Source: Acinetobacter cumulans
GTDB lineage: Bacteria > Pseudomonadota > Gammaproteobacteria > Pseudomonadales > Moraxellaceae
DNA: 64,000 nt
Assembly: GCF_003024525.3 (NCBI RefSeq)
Contig: NZ_CP035934.2
Coordinates: 1,426,001-1,490,000, forward strand
Direction of reading: 5' to 3'
The number at the start of each line of letters is the position of its first letter. The stretch's first letter is position 1. Under the pieces are notes generated by a model that did not search any database, was not told the DNA's origin, and saw nothing but the letters and a program-made list of their open reading frames with translations. The translations under genes were made by a program, and so were the position numbers. Shown one piece after another: positions 9,479-18,888 of this stretch.

Positions 9479-9997
9479 ATGACTGAGTTTGAACTTTATA
9501 GTGATGAATATTGGATGCAGTTGGCGATTGATCAGGCTGCATCTGCTGCAAAACAAGGTGAGATTCCAGTCGGTGCGATTATTGTGAGCCAAAACCAAGT
9601 GATTGGTTTTGGCTTTAATGCACCTATTGGTTTAAACGATCCGACAGCACATGCTGAAATACAAGCAATTCGCCAAGCGTGTGAACAGATTAAAAATTAC
9701 CGTTTACCAGATGACGCGACGCTATACGTCACACTTGAGCCTTGTACGATGTGTGTGGGTGCTTTAGTTCATGCCCGTGTGCAACGTGTGGTGTATGGTG
9801 CGACAGAGCCGAAAGCAGGTTCATTGGTTAGTGCGCGTAAACTCTTTGAAACGGGTTACTACAATCATGTCTTTGCATTTGAGCAGAGTGTTTTGCATAG
9901 CGAATGTTCAGAGCAACTCAGCCTGTTTTTTAAAATGCGTCGTGAGCAGAAAAGACAGCAAAAATTACAAGAAAAGGCCTTAAATGATCAAGGCTAA
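9479..9997 (+). CDS. tadA: tRNA-specific adenosine deaminase TadA
   Basis: TadA deaminates adenosine 34 to inosine in the tRNA-Arg anticodon and is essential in most bacteria. The 172-residue protein has the cytidine-deaminase-fold zinc site: HAEIQA with the catalytic Glu and EPCTMCVGALVHAR with the two Cys ligands. VVYGATEPKAGS, which shapes the tRNA pocket, follows. The C-terminal tail is Lys/Gln-rich, as in other TadA proteins. It starts six bases after the preceding hydratase-family gene. Confidence 0.96.
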   Translation: MTEFELYSDEYWMQLAIDQAASAAKQGEIPVGAIIVSQNQVIGFGFNAPIGLNDPTAHAEIQAIRQACEQIKNYRLPDDATLYVTLEPCTMCVGALVHARVQRVVYGATEPKAGSLVSARKLFETGYYNHVFAFEQSVLHSECSEQLSLFFKMRREQKRQQKLQEKALNDQG

Positions 9998-10057
9998 AGC
10001 GTATGATATTTGCTATTTCTATTTCATAAAACAGCACAATAACTTTTAGGATCTACT

Positions 10058-10489
10058 ATGAACTCTATTACCATACAAAAAGAATTTAATGCGCCAGTAG
10101 AACAGGTATTTGAACTATTGTCTAAACATGCAACTTATAACGTGGCTTTTGCGCCAGTGCAGGTTGTGCGTGTGAAAGATTCAGCAGATCCTGAGCGTCC
10201 GGATGGAGTTGGGTCTGTGCGTCGTATGGGGTTTGGCCCAGTTAAGCCACTCCAAGAGCAAATTACACTGCTTGAGCCGAATTCACGTATTGAATATAAA
10301 ATTATTAAAAACCCATTGGTGAAGCATCATTTGGGCGTGATTCAATTTCAGCGCGTTGATGGTGAGAAAACTTTAGTGACTTATACGATTGAATTACAAG
10401 CACGTGCACCTTTTGTCAGTAAATTAATCCTTGCACAGCTTAAATCAGCGATTAAACTTGGTTTTTCTAAACTCGCAAAAACTGTATAG
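10058..10489 (+). CDS. SRPBCC family protein
   Basis: A 143-residue START/Bet v1-like protein. The N-terminal IQKEFNAPVEQVFELLSKHATY and the DGVGSVRRM, LEPNSRIEYKII and VTYTIELQARAP segments fit polyketide-cyclase/SRPBCC folds that hold hydrophobic ligands in a cavity. No catalytic residue can be assigned and the ligand is unknown. It follows tadA by 60 bases and precedes cmk by 18, so it may share a transcript with cmk. Confidence 0.82.
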   Translation: MNSITIQKEFNAPVEQVFELLSKHATYNVAFAPVQVVRVKDSADPERPDGVGSVRRMGFGPVKPLQEQITLLEPNSRIEYKIIKNPLVKHHLGVIQFQRVDGEKTLVTYTIELQARAPFVSKLILAQLKSAIKLGFSKLAKTV

Positions 10490-10507
10490 GGAATGGCGGA
10501 AAAGGCA

Positions 10508-11191
10508 ATGACAGTAAATATTATTACGATTGATGGGCCAAGTGGTTCGGGTAAAGGCACATTAGCGGCAAAACTGGCGTCGCATTACCAATATCATTTA
10601 TTGGATTCAGGTGCGCTGTATCGATTGCTGGGGCTGTCATTGTTTAATAAAGGCTTGCTTGAAAAGTTAGATACAGAACTTGAAGCCTGTACCCAAATTG
10701 CAACAAATTTAGACATACAGTTTGTTACAACTCAAACTGGCATGACGGTATTACTAGAATCAGTTGATGTAACACAACAGATTCGTACTGAACGCGTGGG
10801 AGAGTATGCTTCAAAAGTTGCAGCAATTCCTGCACTTAGAGTTGCTTTATTGGCACGTCAACATGCATTTGCTCAAGCGCCTGGTTTGGTTGCTGATGGT
10901 CGTGATATGGCCACTTCAATTTTTCCAGAGGCGCAAGCCAAGATATATTTGACGGCATCGGCTGAATCTCGTGCACAGCGTCGTGTAAAGCAGTTGCAGG
11001 GGATGGGGCTGGATGCTAAAATAAACGACATTTTAGTTAATATCGAAGCTCGCGATAAACGAGATATGGAGCGCACAGTCGCGCCACTCAAGCCTGCTTC
11101 GGATGCGTATATTATCGATAGCTCTAATTTAAGCATTGATGATGTATTCAAGTTGATGACAAATTATGTCGATCAACAATTAACAAATTAA
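10508..11191 (+). CDS. cmk: Cytidylate kinase
   Basis: Cmk phosphorylates CMP and dCMP to the diphosphates. The 227-residue protein has a P-loop [14 protein letters not shown] near the N-terminus, LLDSGALYR for nucleotide binding, and [12 protein letters not shown] and SAESRAQRR in the LID and catalytic parts. The start at ATG 10508 is preferred because GGAAAAGG lies just upstream and the protein then begins [13 protein letters not shown], like its relatives; ATG 10493 would add five residues. It is followed by rpsA and ihfB in the classical order. Confidence 0.95.
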   Translation: MTVNIITIDGPSGSGKGTLAAKLASHYQYHLLDSGALYRLLGLSLFNKGLLEKLDTELEACTQIATNLDIQFVTTQTGMTVLLESVDVTQQIRTERVGEYASKVAAIPALRVALLARQHAFAQAPGLVADGRDMATSIFPEAQAKIYLTASAESRAQRRVKQLQGMGLDAKINDILVNIEARDKRDMERTVAPLKPASDAYIIDSSNLSIDDVFKLMTNYVDQQLTN

Positions 11192-11298
11192 AGAATTTTT
11201 CAGCAGAAGCATAGCTTGATCAGTTCAATATGGACTATGTAGACGCTTAATTAAACCGGCCTTGTCTGATCCAAGACCGCTGACTTATCGGAAATATC

Positions 11299-12975
11299 AT
11301 GACCGAATCTTTTGCAGCCCTCTTTGAAGAAAGCGAATTAAACCTCAACGTTGAAAAGGGTGCTGTCATCCAAGGCGTTGTAGTAAGCATCGACTCTGAC
11401 TGGGTAACAGTTGACACTGGCCTTAAATCTGAAGGCGTTGTTGACCGTGCTGAGTTCTTAAATGAACAACGCGAACTTGAAGTTCAAGTTGGCGACACTG
11501 TTGATGTTGTTGTTGAAGCGCTTGACAACGGTATGGGTCAAACAGTTCTTTCACGCGAAAAAGCTAAACGCGCTGAAACTTGGACTAAACTTGAAAAAAT
11601 CTTTGAAGACGGCGAAATCGTTACTGGTGTTATTTCTGGTAAGGTTAAAGGCGGTTTCACTGTTGACATCGGTCCAGTTCGTGCGTTCCTTCCTGGTTCT
11701 TTAGTTGACACTCGTCCTATCCGTGATACTACTCACTTGGAAGGCAAAGAGTTAGAATTCAAAGTAATCAAACTTGACGCTAAACGTAACAACGTTGTTG
11801 TTTCTCGTCGTGCTGTTATGGAAGCTGAATCTTCAGCTGACCGTGAAGCTCTTCTTGCTCAGCTTGAAGAAGGTCAAACAGTTACTGGTACTATCAAGAA
11901 CCTTACTGACTACGGCGCATTCGTTGACCTTGGCGGTATCGACGGTCTTCTTCACATCACTGATATGGCTTGGAAACGCATCAAGCACCCTTCAGAAGTT
12001 GTTGAAGTTGGTCAAGAAGTTACTGTTAAAGTACTTAAATTCGACCGCGAACGTAACCGCGTATCTTTAGGCCTTAAACAATTAGGCGAAGATCCATGGT
12101 TAGCGATCATGAGCCGTTACCCTAAAGGTTCAATCGTTAAAGCACGCGTAACTAACCTTACTGACTACGGCTGTTTCGCAGAAATCGCTGAAGGCGTTGA
12201 AGGTCTAGTACACGTTTCTGAAATGGACCACACTAACAAAAACATCCACCCATCTAAAGTTGTTCAGATTGGTGACGAAGTTGACGTTATGGTTCTTGAA
12301 GTTGACGAAGAACGTCGTCGTATTTCTCTTGGTATCAAACAAACTCGTGCTAACCCATGGGAAGAGTTTGCTAAAAACCACGACAAAGGCGAAAAAGTAT
12401 CTGGTACTATCAAGTCAATCACTGACTTCGGTATCTTCATCGGTTTACCAGGCGGTATCGATGGTCTAGTTCACTTGTCTGACATTTCTTGGAACGAACA
12501 AGGCGAAGAAGCTATCCGTCGTTACAAGAAAGGTGACACAGTTGAAGCGGTTATCCTTTCAGTAGACGCTGAAGGCAACCGTATCAGCCTTGGCATCAAA
12601 CAAATGAACAGCGATCCATTCAACGATTTCTTAGCTGCTAACGAACGCGGTGCGCTTGTTAAAGGTACTGTAACTGCTGTTGACGCTCGTGGCGCAACTG
12701 TTAAGTTAGCTGACGAAGTTGAAGCGACTCTTAAAGCATCTGAAATCAACCGTGACCGCGTTGAAGATGCAACTAAGTTCCTTGAAGTTGGTCAAGAAGT
12801 TGAAGCTAAAATCATCAACGTAGATCGTAAATCTCGTTCTATCAACTTGTCTATCAAAGCGAAAGACGAAGCTGAAGAAAAAGAAGCAGTTGCTAACTTG
12901 AAAACAGCTGCTAACGGTCAAGACAATGGTCCTAAGACTATTGGTGATTTGATCAAAGCTCAAATGGGCAACTAA
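11299..12975 (+). CDS. rpsA: 30S ribosomal protein S1
   Basis: S1 binds mRNA leaders and helps them dock on the 30S subunit. The 558-residue protein consists of six S1 (OB-fold) repeats; diagnostic repeats include [39 protein letters not shown] and [20 protein letters not shown]. Codon use is noticeably biased compared with its neighbours (GTT, GAA, CGT, AAC-rich), as expected for a highly expressed ribosomal gene. The 107-base leader from 11192 is likely to hold the promoter and the S1 autoregulatory structure; it contains a small hairpin around CTTGTCTGATCCAAG. Confidence 0.98.
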   Translation: MTESFAALFEESELNLNVEKGAVIQGVVVSIDSDWVTVDTGLKSEGVVDRAEFLNEQRELEVQVGDTVDVVVEALDNGMGQTVLSREKAKRAETWTKLEKIFEDGEIVTGVISGKVKGGFTVDIGPVRAFLPGSLVDTRPIRDTTHLEGKELEFKVIKLDAKRNNVVVSRRAVMEAESSADREALLAQLEEGQTVTGTIKNLTDYGAFVDLGGIDGLLHITDMAWKRIKHPSEVVEVGQEVTVKVLKFDRERNRVSLGLKQLGEDPWLAIMSRYPKGSIVKARVTNLTDYGCFAEIAEGVEGLVHVSEMDHTNKNIHPSKVVQIGDEVDVMVLEVDEERRRISLGIKQTRANPWEEFAKNHDKGEKVSGTIKSITDFGIFIGLPGGIDGLVHLSDISWNEQGEEAIRRYKKGDTVEAVILSVDAEGNRISLGIKQMNSDPFNDFLAANERGALVKGTVTAVDARGATVKLADEVEATLKASEINRDRVEDATKFLEVGQEVEAKIINVDRKSRSINLSIKAKDEAEEKEAVANLKTAANGQDNGPKTIGDLIKAQMGN

Positions 12976-13035
12976 GTAAGTGCTTGAATTGTATAGTTGA
13001 TGTAAATTAACTCATACTTTTTATACAATTACTGT

Positions 13036-13075
13036 AAACGGTAGCGTAGTAATCAATTATTGCGCTACCGTTTTG
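13036..13075 (+). terminator. Intrinsic terminator/attenuator between rpsA and ihfB
   Basis: The arms AAACGGTAGCG and CGCTACCGTTT pair perfectly around a 16-base AT-rich centre and are followed by TTTTG. The short, broken T-run suggests partial termination, letting rpsA be made in large excess over ihfB. Confidence 0.75.
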
Positions 13076-13139
13076 TATTTAAACAGGTTATTATCAGCCT
13101 ATAGATTCCCAAGTAGCTTGATAATTAAAGAGGTCGCAG

Positions 13140-13445
13140 ATGACTACGGAAGCACTTAATAAGTCTGACTTAATAGAGCGTATTTCTCTTAAAAACCCGC
13201 ACTTAGCAGAACCGCTGGTTGAAGAGGCCGTTAAAATTATGATTGATCAGATGATTGAAGCTTTATCAACTGACAATCGTATTGAAATTCGTGGCTTTGG
13301 CAGTTTTGCATTGCATCATCGTGAACCACGTGTAGGTCGTAACCCAAAAACGGGTAGATCGGTTGAGGTTGCAGCAAAAGCTGTTCCGCACTTCAAACCT
13401 GGTAAGGCTTTACGTGATGCGGTAAACGAATCCGCAAACAAATAA
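13140..13445 (+). CDS. ihfB: Integration host factor subunit beta
   Basis: IhfB forms the IHF heterodimer with IhfA, bending DNA at promoters, origins and recombination sites. The 101-residue protein shows the HU/IHF signature [20 protein letters not shown] with the intercalating Pro loop, and starts [14 protein letters not shown]. An upstream GAGG gives a usable ribosome binding site. It follows rpsA, as in most gammaproteobacteria. Confidence 0.97.
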   Translation: MTTEALNKSDLIERISLKNPHLAEPLVEEAVKIMIDQMIEALSTDNRIEIRGFGSFALHHREPRVGRNPKTGRSVEVAAKAVPHFKPGKALRDAVNESANK

Positions 13446-13463
13446 TTCTATCCGGGGGTGTTT

Positions 13464-13829
13464 ATGCGTTATGTCTTGGCTATTTTATTAATTCTGCTGT
13501 TCGGATATTCTTTATTCCTGGTACTACAGAATAGTACAGAACTAAGTGTAGATCTTCTGTTTACACAAGTTCCAGCAATGCGTTTAGGTCTACTCTTATT
13601 GTTGACTTTAGCATTGGGTATTGTTCTTGGATTATTACTTGGAGTTCAAATCTTCCGGGTATTCCAAAACAGTTGGGAAATTAAACGCCTACGTAAAGAC
13701 ATAGATCGCCTACGTAAAGAACAGATTCAAACGGCACAATTGGCTGCGGCGGAAGCTGCATCAGTGACACGGCATGAAAAAACTGTGATGGATATTCATC
13801 CAGATGATCGACCGTCAAGCCCGTTATAA
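13464..13829 (+). CDS. LapA domain-containing inner membrane protein
   Basis: A 121-residue protein of the LapA (lipopolysaccharide assembly protein A) domain family. It has two predicted membrane segments (about residues 3-22 and 40-62) and then a basic, coiled-coil-like tail ending in HPDDRPSSPL. In E. coli LapA (YciS) sits next to LapB and pyrF and helps control LpxC turnover; no lapB is present here. ATG 13464 is chosen because GGGGGTG just before it is the best ribosome binding site; GTG 13458 would add two residues. Confidence 0.87.
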   Translation: MRYVLAILLILLFGYSLFLVLQNSTELSVDLLFTQVPAMRLGLLLLLTLALGIVLGLLLGVQIFRVFQNSWEIKRLRKDIDRLRKEQIQTAQLAAAEAASVTRHEKTVMDIHPDDRPSSPL

Positions 13830-13899
13830 TCTCGCTGGTTGAGTTAAAACAGTTGTTTAGCCAATCGGATTAAAGAAACAGACTTAATAAAATTTTTAG

Positions 13900-13932
13900 A
13901 GCGCTCTAAGTATCCATTAGGGCGCTTTTTTT
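13900..13932 (+). terminator. Intrinsic terminator after lapA
   Basis: The stem AGCGCTCTAA/TTAGGGCGCT (one G-T pair) with a 7-base loop is followed by seven T. It closes the rpsA-ihfB-lapA transcript. Confidence 0.9.
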
Positions 13933-14074
13933 ATGTTGATAAATGCAGTGCTTGATAAAAATATCAAGCCAGCACGAGATAAAGTTGGATAATCTAAGTT
14001 TTAAGCTTGGTTGCAGAATTAGATTGCCTCTATAATGTGCTTTCTTTTGTCTTAATCAAAAAAAGGGTAGTCTC

Positions 14075-14755
14075 TTGAGTATCATTGTTGCCTTAGATGC
14101 TAAAAGCCAATATGACGCATTAACAATTGCTGAACAATTAGATCCAGCGCTGTGTCGAGTAAAAGTTGGTAAAGAGTTATTTACCCACGAGGGTCCAAGT
14201 GTTGTTAAAGCTTTGCATGATAAAGGCTTTGAAGTATTTCTAGATTTAAAATTTCACGATATTCCAAATACCACTGCGCAGGCTGTTTGTGCGGCAGCAG
14301 ATATGGGTGTATGGATGGTAAACGTTCATGCATCTGGTGGCCGTAAGATGATGGAGACCTGCGTAGAGCGCTTAAAAGCGGGTAATTACAATACACAATT
14401 AATTGCTGTGACTGTATTAACCTCTATGGGGCGTGAGGACCTTGCCGATTTAGGGTTGGATGTTGAACCATTTGAGCATGTTAAACGCTTGGCTAAATTG
14501 ACCAAAGACAGTGGTTTAGATGGTGTTGTATGTTCGGCTCAAGAAGCGAAAATGCTACGTGAAAGTCTAGGGAAAGATTTTGCTTTAGTAACCCCAGGTA
14601 TCCGTCCTGAAGGCTCAAATGCAGATGATCAAAAGCGTATTGTGACACCAAAGCAAGCAATGCTAGATGGTTCTACGCATTTGGTGATTGGTCGCCCGAT
14701 TACAAAATCTGAAAATCCACGTCAAACATTAAAAGATATTTTAGCAACACTATAA
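14075..14755 (+). CDS. pyrF: Orotidine 5'-phosphate decarboxylase
   Basis: PyrF carries out the last step of UMP synthesis. The 226-residue protein shows the N-terminal IIVALDAKS, the catalytic tetrad segment [16 protein letters not shown] (Lys and Asp), and the phosphate loop [16 protein letters not shown] with VIGRPITKS. The start is TTG 14075, preceded by AAAAAGGG; no ATG exists in a suitable position and MSIIVALDA matches homologues. It lies just after lapA but is transcribed separately, because a strong terminator precedes it. Confidence 0.96.
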   Translation: MSIIVALDAKSQYDALTIAEQLDPALCRVKVGKELFTHEGPSVVKALHDKGFEVFLDLKFHDIPNTTAQAVCAAADMGVWMVNVHASGGRKMMETCVERLKAGNYNTQLIAVTVLTSMGREDLADLGLDVEPFEHVKRLAKLTKDSGLDGVVCSAQEAKMLRESLGKDFALVTPGIRPEGSNADDQKRIVTPKQAMLDGSTHLVIGRPITKSENPRQTLKDILATL

Positions 14756-14811
14756 TTTTTGCATTCGATAATTACCTCACTTGGTAATTATGTTATTTGA
14801 TCTAGAATGCT

Positions 14812-14841
14812 AAAAGGCCTTTCATAAGAAGGGCTTTTTTT
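14812..14841 (+). terminator. Intrinsic terminator after pyrF
   Basis: AAAAGGCCTTTC and GAAGGGCTTTTTTT form an imperfect stem around ATAA followed by a T-run. Confidence 0.7.
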
Positions 14842-14882
14842 ATACATTGGTCTTTTCATTCTTAAAATAGTGAATTGGCGAT

Positions 14883-15077
14883 ATGACAATCCCTAAAAAT
14901 AAGCCCGCATTAGACGGGTTGCAAAATATTGAAGTTCAGGACAATGAGCAATTAGAGCAAGAACAGAAGCAATCTGATTCTGCTGATTGGACTTCAAGTA
15001 TTGATGTTATTGAAATCGCAAAGGGAGCAGTGGATATTGTTGGTGATTTGATTAGTGGTATTGATTTGAACATCTAA
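14883..15077 (+). CDS. Small conserved hypothetical protein
   Basis: A 64-residue acidic protein. The first half is Gln/Glu/Asp-rich and probably disordered (NEQLEQEQKQSDSADW); the second half is amphipathic, VIEIAKGAVDIVGDLISGI. There is no signal peptide or known motif. It stands between two intrinsic terminators, so it is a monocistronic unit, which supports it being a real gene. The function is unknown. Confidence 0.65.
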   Translation: MTIPKNKPALDGLQNIEVQDNEQLEQEQKQSDSADWTSSIDVIEIAKGAVDIVGDLISGIDLNI

Positions 15078-15113
15078 TTGATTTGTTCATTAGCTCGTTT
15101 ACTGTAATGTTTG

Positions 15114-15144
15114 GATAAGCCCTATTGGAAAATAAGGGCTTATC
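15114..15144. terminator. Bidirectional terminator between the small ORF and the LysO-like gene
   Basis: GATAAGCCCTATT and AATAAGGGCTTATC form a stem of about 12 pairs with flanking A and T residues on both sides. It lies between two genes that converge on it and may serve both. Confidence 0.75.
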
Positions 15145-15163
15145 ATTTAAATTGCTAAGTCAA

Positions 15164-16072
15164 TTAAAGCGCAGCCAGTACGCTAACAGCAATGGGTGCT
15201 AAAACAGAAAGTACAAAACCACTGACCATTGCATGTGGAATAAAATCATTACCGCAAGCTTGTTTCACCATGGGTAAGGTCACATCCATGGCGGTTGCCC
15301 CAGCAGATGAAATAGCAGAGCGTGGATAGCGCCATCCAATCAAATACATAAAGAGAATCGCAAATATTTCTCTAAATAAATCATTGATCAGTGCAATGCT
15401 TCCAAGTTGCGCATTTCTTAATTCAGTAATCACAATGCCAGACATTGAATAAAAACCATAACCTTGTGAAAGCATAATGAGGTCTTTAAGATGTAGCTCG
15501 GTCAGGAAGTATGAAATAGCCACCGCACCAATAACTGAGCCAATAATGCAGGCTAATGGCACAAGCAGTATTTTCCAATTAAGCCAAGAGCGATCGAGTG
15601 GTGAATAGGCTAAATCTAAGCCAATTAAAAACATAAAGACGAGCAGTAAATGCCACGTACTTATGTGCAGAGGAATATTTATATAATTAAACAGTTCTGC
15701 AACTGCATAACCTAGTGCAAGTGCAAAAAAAGCATAGCTAATATTGAGTAATGAACTTAATAAAAGTTCAGTAGATACTTTACCTTGGGTAGGTTGATAG
15801 CCAATTAGTTTAAATAGTATATAGCAACAAACAAATGCACCAAGCGATGTTGCAAAGGCAATACTCACGGCACTGCTAATAATAAGCTGTGGATTATTAA
15901 TCTGATGTAAGGTTTGTGAAAATTCTATCGCAATAGCAATGAGTAAAATATAGGTAAAATAGGGAAGAATTTTAAAGCCAATTTTTTCAATATTTTGTGG
16001 TAAGCGACGTGCCAGAACAAAGCCAAGAAATAGGCAGAACAGCAGTTGGAAAATCAACCAAAGAGATTGCAT
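15164..16072 (-). CDS. LysO-type lysine exporter
   Basis: A 302-residue inner membrane protein with about eight hydrophobic segments, matching the LysO (YbjE, formerly DUF340) family, which exports L-lysine and the antimetabolite thialysine in E. coli (about 299 residues). The C-terminal half has the family pattern GYGFYSMSGIVITELRNAQLG, then NDLFREIFAILFMYLIG and SSAGATAMDVTLPMVKQACG. The gene is transcribed in the same direction as the upstream monooxygenase but separated from it by a terminator-like hairpin. Substrate specificity is inferred from the family. Confidence 0.85.
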   Translation of the reverse strand: MQSLWLIFQLLFCLFLGFVLARRLPQNIEKIGFKILPYFTYILLIAIAIEFSQTLHQINNPQLIISSAVSIAFATSLGAFVCCYILFKLIGYQPTQGKVSTELLLSSLLNISYAFFALALGYAVAELFNYINIPLHISTWHLLLVFMFLIGLDLAYSPLDRSWLNWKILLVPLACIIGSVIGAVAISYFLTELHLKDLIMLSQGYGFYSMSGIVITELRNAQLGSIALINDLFREIFAILFMYLIGWRYPRSAISSAGATAMDVTLPMVKQACGNDFIPHAMVSGFVLSVLAPIAVSVLAAL

Positions 16073-16073
16073 A

Positions 16074-16103
16074 ACAAAAACAGCAGGTGATGGGACACCT
16101 GCT
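16074..16103 (-). terminator. Terminator after the monooxygenase gene (minus strand)
   Basis: On the minus strand the stem AGCAGGTG/CACCTGCT with a 6-base loop is followed by GTTTTTGTT. It separates the monooxygenase from the exporter gene. Confidence 0.7.
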
Positions 16104-16122
16104 TAGTATGACAGCTTAAGAT

Positions 16123-17628
16123 TTAAGCTGCTTGATTTTGTTGTTGTAATAATAGGTAGTCCGCAGGATTGAGAGTTTTGGTTTGAAGCCAATACTTCCA
16201 TGTATAGGTTGGCCACAACGCAAAATTTTTGCCGCCATCTTGTTGATACCAGCTCACGCAGCCAGATTGCCAAACGGTACCTTTAAGTTGCTCTTGAACA
16301 TCATCATTAAATTTGTCTTGAATATGATCTTTAATCACAATGGCTTGGTTTTGGGTTTTAGACACTAAATTGATCATTTGTAAAATATAATTGACCTGAG
16401 CTTCAATCATAAAAATAACCGAATTATGACCCAGTACCGTGTTCGGGCCGAGTAACTGAAATAAATTTGGAAAGCCTTTGGTGCACACACCTAAGTAACT
16501 TTCAGCACCATCTTTCCAAGCTTCACTGAGAGCTAAGCCATTTTGGCCAATGCACTGAAATGATTTCATATAAACGCGTGGGTCGGTAATAAAGCCTGTT
16601 CCATAAATTAAACAGTCAATAGGGCGTTTTTGGCCATCTTTGGTAATAATGCTGTCTTCGGTAATTTCCTGAATAGCGGTTGTTATGAGTTCTACATTTT
16701 GTCGATTAAATGTAGGGAAATATTTATTAGAAATTAAAATACGCTTACAGCCCATCACAAAATTCGGCGTTAATTGCCTAGCAGTTGTTTTGTCTTTAAC
16801 TTGATAACGAATAAAAGCTTCAGCAAGTTTTTGGCCATATTTCATTATTTTAGGTTTAACAATTGGCATCACGCGGGACTCATTACTCCAATATAAGCGT
16901 GCGCGATGTAGTTTTCTAAACCACTCGTATTTGTTAAATAGAGTTTGATCAAGTTGGTTGTATTCGCGTTCGTCACGTGGAATGACCCAAGCAGCGGTAC
17001 GTTGGAATACATAGAGTTGTTTGGTTTGTGGGGCAATTTCAGGAATATATTGTATTGCGCTACCACCTGTACCAATAGAGGCAACATTTTTTCCATGTAA
17101 GTCGTATTGGTGATCCCATTGAGAAGAATGGAAGACTTTACCCTTAAATTTTTCTATGCCTGAGATATGTGGGATTTGTGGTACATGTAAAGGGCCTGAG
17201 GCAAAAATCAAATATTGCGCCGTCAATTGGCGTTCTTTGTTTAAAGTTAATTGCCACTCACAGCGTTCTTCATTGTACTGTGCACCGAGTACCTCGCAGT
17301 CTAGTTCAGTGTACTTCTTGAGTTGAAACTCTTGAATTAAACTTTGAATGTAGGCAAAAATCTCTGGGGCTTCGGCGTAGCGCTTAGACCAATCCTTTTT
17401 AGGAGCAAATGAAAGCGAGTACATGTGTGATTGCACATCACAAGCAGCACCAGGATATTGGTTTTCACGCCAAGTCCCACCAAAATCTGTGGCTTTTTCT
17501 AAAATTACAAAGTCGTTGATATTGTTTTGTAAAAGTCGAATAGCCATAGCTATACCACCAAAGCCTCCGCCAATGATAGCGACTTTCGTGCGGTTATTTT
17601 GCGTATTTTGGATATCGCTCGATTGCAT
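16123..17628 (-). CDS. Flavin-containing (Baeyer-Villiger-type) monooxygenase
   Basis: A 501-residue FAD- and NADPH-dependent class B monooxygenase. The FAD-binding motif GGGFGG is at residues 20-25, GTWRENQYPGAACDVQS at 51-67 is the conserved flavin-site segment, and the Baeyer-Villiger fingerprint FxGxxxHxxxW is present as FKGKVFHSSQW at 161-171. The second Rossmann motif GTGGSA is at 187-192. Such enzymes insert oxygen into ketones or oxidise soft nucleophiles. It is divergent from an AraC regulator 167 bases away, which probably controls it. The substrate is unknown. Confidence 0.9.
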   Translation of the reverse strand: MQSSDIQNTQNNRTKVAIIGGGFGGIAMAIRLLQNNINDFVILEKATDFGGTWRENQYPGAACDVQSHMYSLSFAPKKDWSKRYAEAPEIFAYIQSLIQEFQLKKYTELDCEVLGAQYNEERCEWQLTLNKERQLTAQYLIFASGPLHVPQIPHISGIEKFKGKVFHSSQWDHQYDLHGKNVASIGTGGSAIQYIPEIAPQTKQLYVFQRTAAWVIPRDEREYNQLDQTLFNKYEWFRKLHRARLYWSNESRVMPIVKPKIMKYGQKLAEAFIRYQVKDKTTARQLTPNFVMGCKRILISNKYFPTFNRQNVELITTAIQEITEDSIITKDGQKRPIDCLIYGTGFITDPRVYMKSFQCIGQNGLALSEAWKDGAESYLGVCTKGFPNLFQLLGPNTVLGHNSVIFMIEAQVNYILQMINLVSKTQNQAIVIKDHIQDKFNDDVQEQLKGTVWQSGCVSWYQQDGGKNFALWPTYTWKYWLQTKTLNPADYLLLQQQNQAA

Positions 17629-17795
17629 ATTGTTTTGCTCTTTTTTTGCTTATGGTATTAGAGTACCGCATTCGTTCCAATAGAAGAAATGATTGTCATG
17701 ACAGGAAAATTGATCAAAACGGCAATTTGCAAAGCTTAAAAATTATAGTAAAACAAACATGAATTAAATCTTTCTCTGTTTATTATTGGGTGTCT

Positions 17796-18803
17796 ATGAA
17801 GCGATCTGTTCTCAGCCTTATGTACTTAATTCAAGGCATGCGTAAGGCAGGCATAGATGTGGATCAGAAACTTCAAACCATTGGCTTGCGTATTGATGCA
17901 CTCGATGCAACTTCGGTGATTCACCCAAGCCTTGAGTGGGATGTGTTAAAGGTGATTGGGCATGATGTGCCGCCAGAGCAAGGAATGTTCATTGGTCAGC
18001 ATTATGCTTTAGCAGGTTATGGCCCCTTGTTAATGCTATTGGTGACTAGTCCGAATATTCGAACTGTACTTGAGCAGGGCATGCGCTTTCAGCAATTAAC
18101 ACATTTAACGGGTCAATTGGGCTTAGATTTTCGTGAGCACCAAGCAGCTTTATGTTATCGGCCACAAAATATCAATAGTCCTTTAGGTTTGTTGTTGGCA
18201 CAATCTGAAATATCAGGAACTTACAAATTTATTCGTGATTTGTACAAAATGATGGGTCTGGCTTCGCCACAAATTCAAATTGAATTACCCTTTGACTTGC
18301 CTAGTGAGGCACAGCAATTACAGGTTTATCATGATTATTATGGTCAGCAGGTTAGCTTTGGTGCGCCATTTGCGTCTTTTTGGTTTGAGCAGTCAGTGTT
18401 GGATGTCAAAATTCCTTCTGCTGATGCAATGACCTTTAATTTATATGAAGCCAAGTGCATTGCTGAACTCAACCGACTCAATGCGGATGAAACAGTACCT
18501 TCACTGATACAACGAGTGCAGGATTATTTAGAGCTTCAAACAGGTGTAATGCCAAGCATGGCTGAAACAGCACAAGCACTAAATTTACCAGAGCGAACGT
18601 TAAGACATCAGTTGCAACAACTCGGGAGTAGTTATAAACAAATCCGTGAAGATATTATTAAAGATAAAGCCTTACGCTTAATTGAATACAATGAATATTC
18701 AATAGAAATGATTGCGGAACTTTTGGGATACTCAGAACCAGCGGCGTTTAATCATGCATTTAAACGGTGGTTTGGTCAAAGCCCAAGGCAATATTTAAAA
18801 TAG
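17796..18803 (+). CDS. AraC family transcriptional regulator
   Basis: A 335-residue regulator with an N-terminal arabinose-binding-like effector domain (PF12625 type, beginning MKRSVLSLMYLIQGMRKAG) and a C-terminal AraC helix-turn-helix at about residues 235-330, ending YSEPAAFNHAFKRWFGQSPRQYL. The domain layout resembles OruR/ArgR/MmsR-like activators. ATG 17796 is chosen; GTG 17790 would add two residues. It lies head-to-head with the monooxygenase gene, the classical position of a local activator. Confidence 0.92.
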   Translation: MKRSVLSLMYLIQGMRKAGIDVDQKLQTIGLRIDALDATSVIHPSLEWDVLKVIGHDVPPEQGMFIGQHYALAGYGPLLMLLVTSPNIRTVLEQGMRFQQLTHLTGQLGLDFREHQAALCYRPQNINSPLGLLLAQSEISGTYKFIRDLYKMMGLASPQIQIELPFDLPSEAQQLQVYHDYYGQQVSFGAPFASFWFEQSVLDVKIPSADAMTFNLYEAKCIAELNRLNADETVPSLIQRVQDYLELQTGVMPSMAETAQALNLPERTLRHQLQQLGSSYKQIREDIIKDKALRLIEYNEYSIEMIAELLGYSEPAAFNHAFKRWFGQSPRQYLK

Positions 18804-18888
18804 CCTAAGCATGTATATCCCAAAGTGTTATATATTCAAGTTTAATCTTCGCTATAATTTAAAATAGCCCAAAATAGTATTTAGAGTT

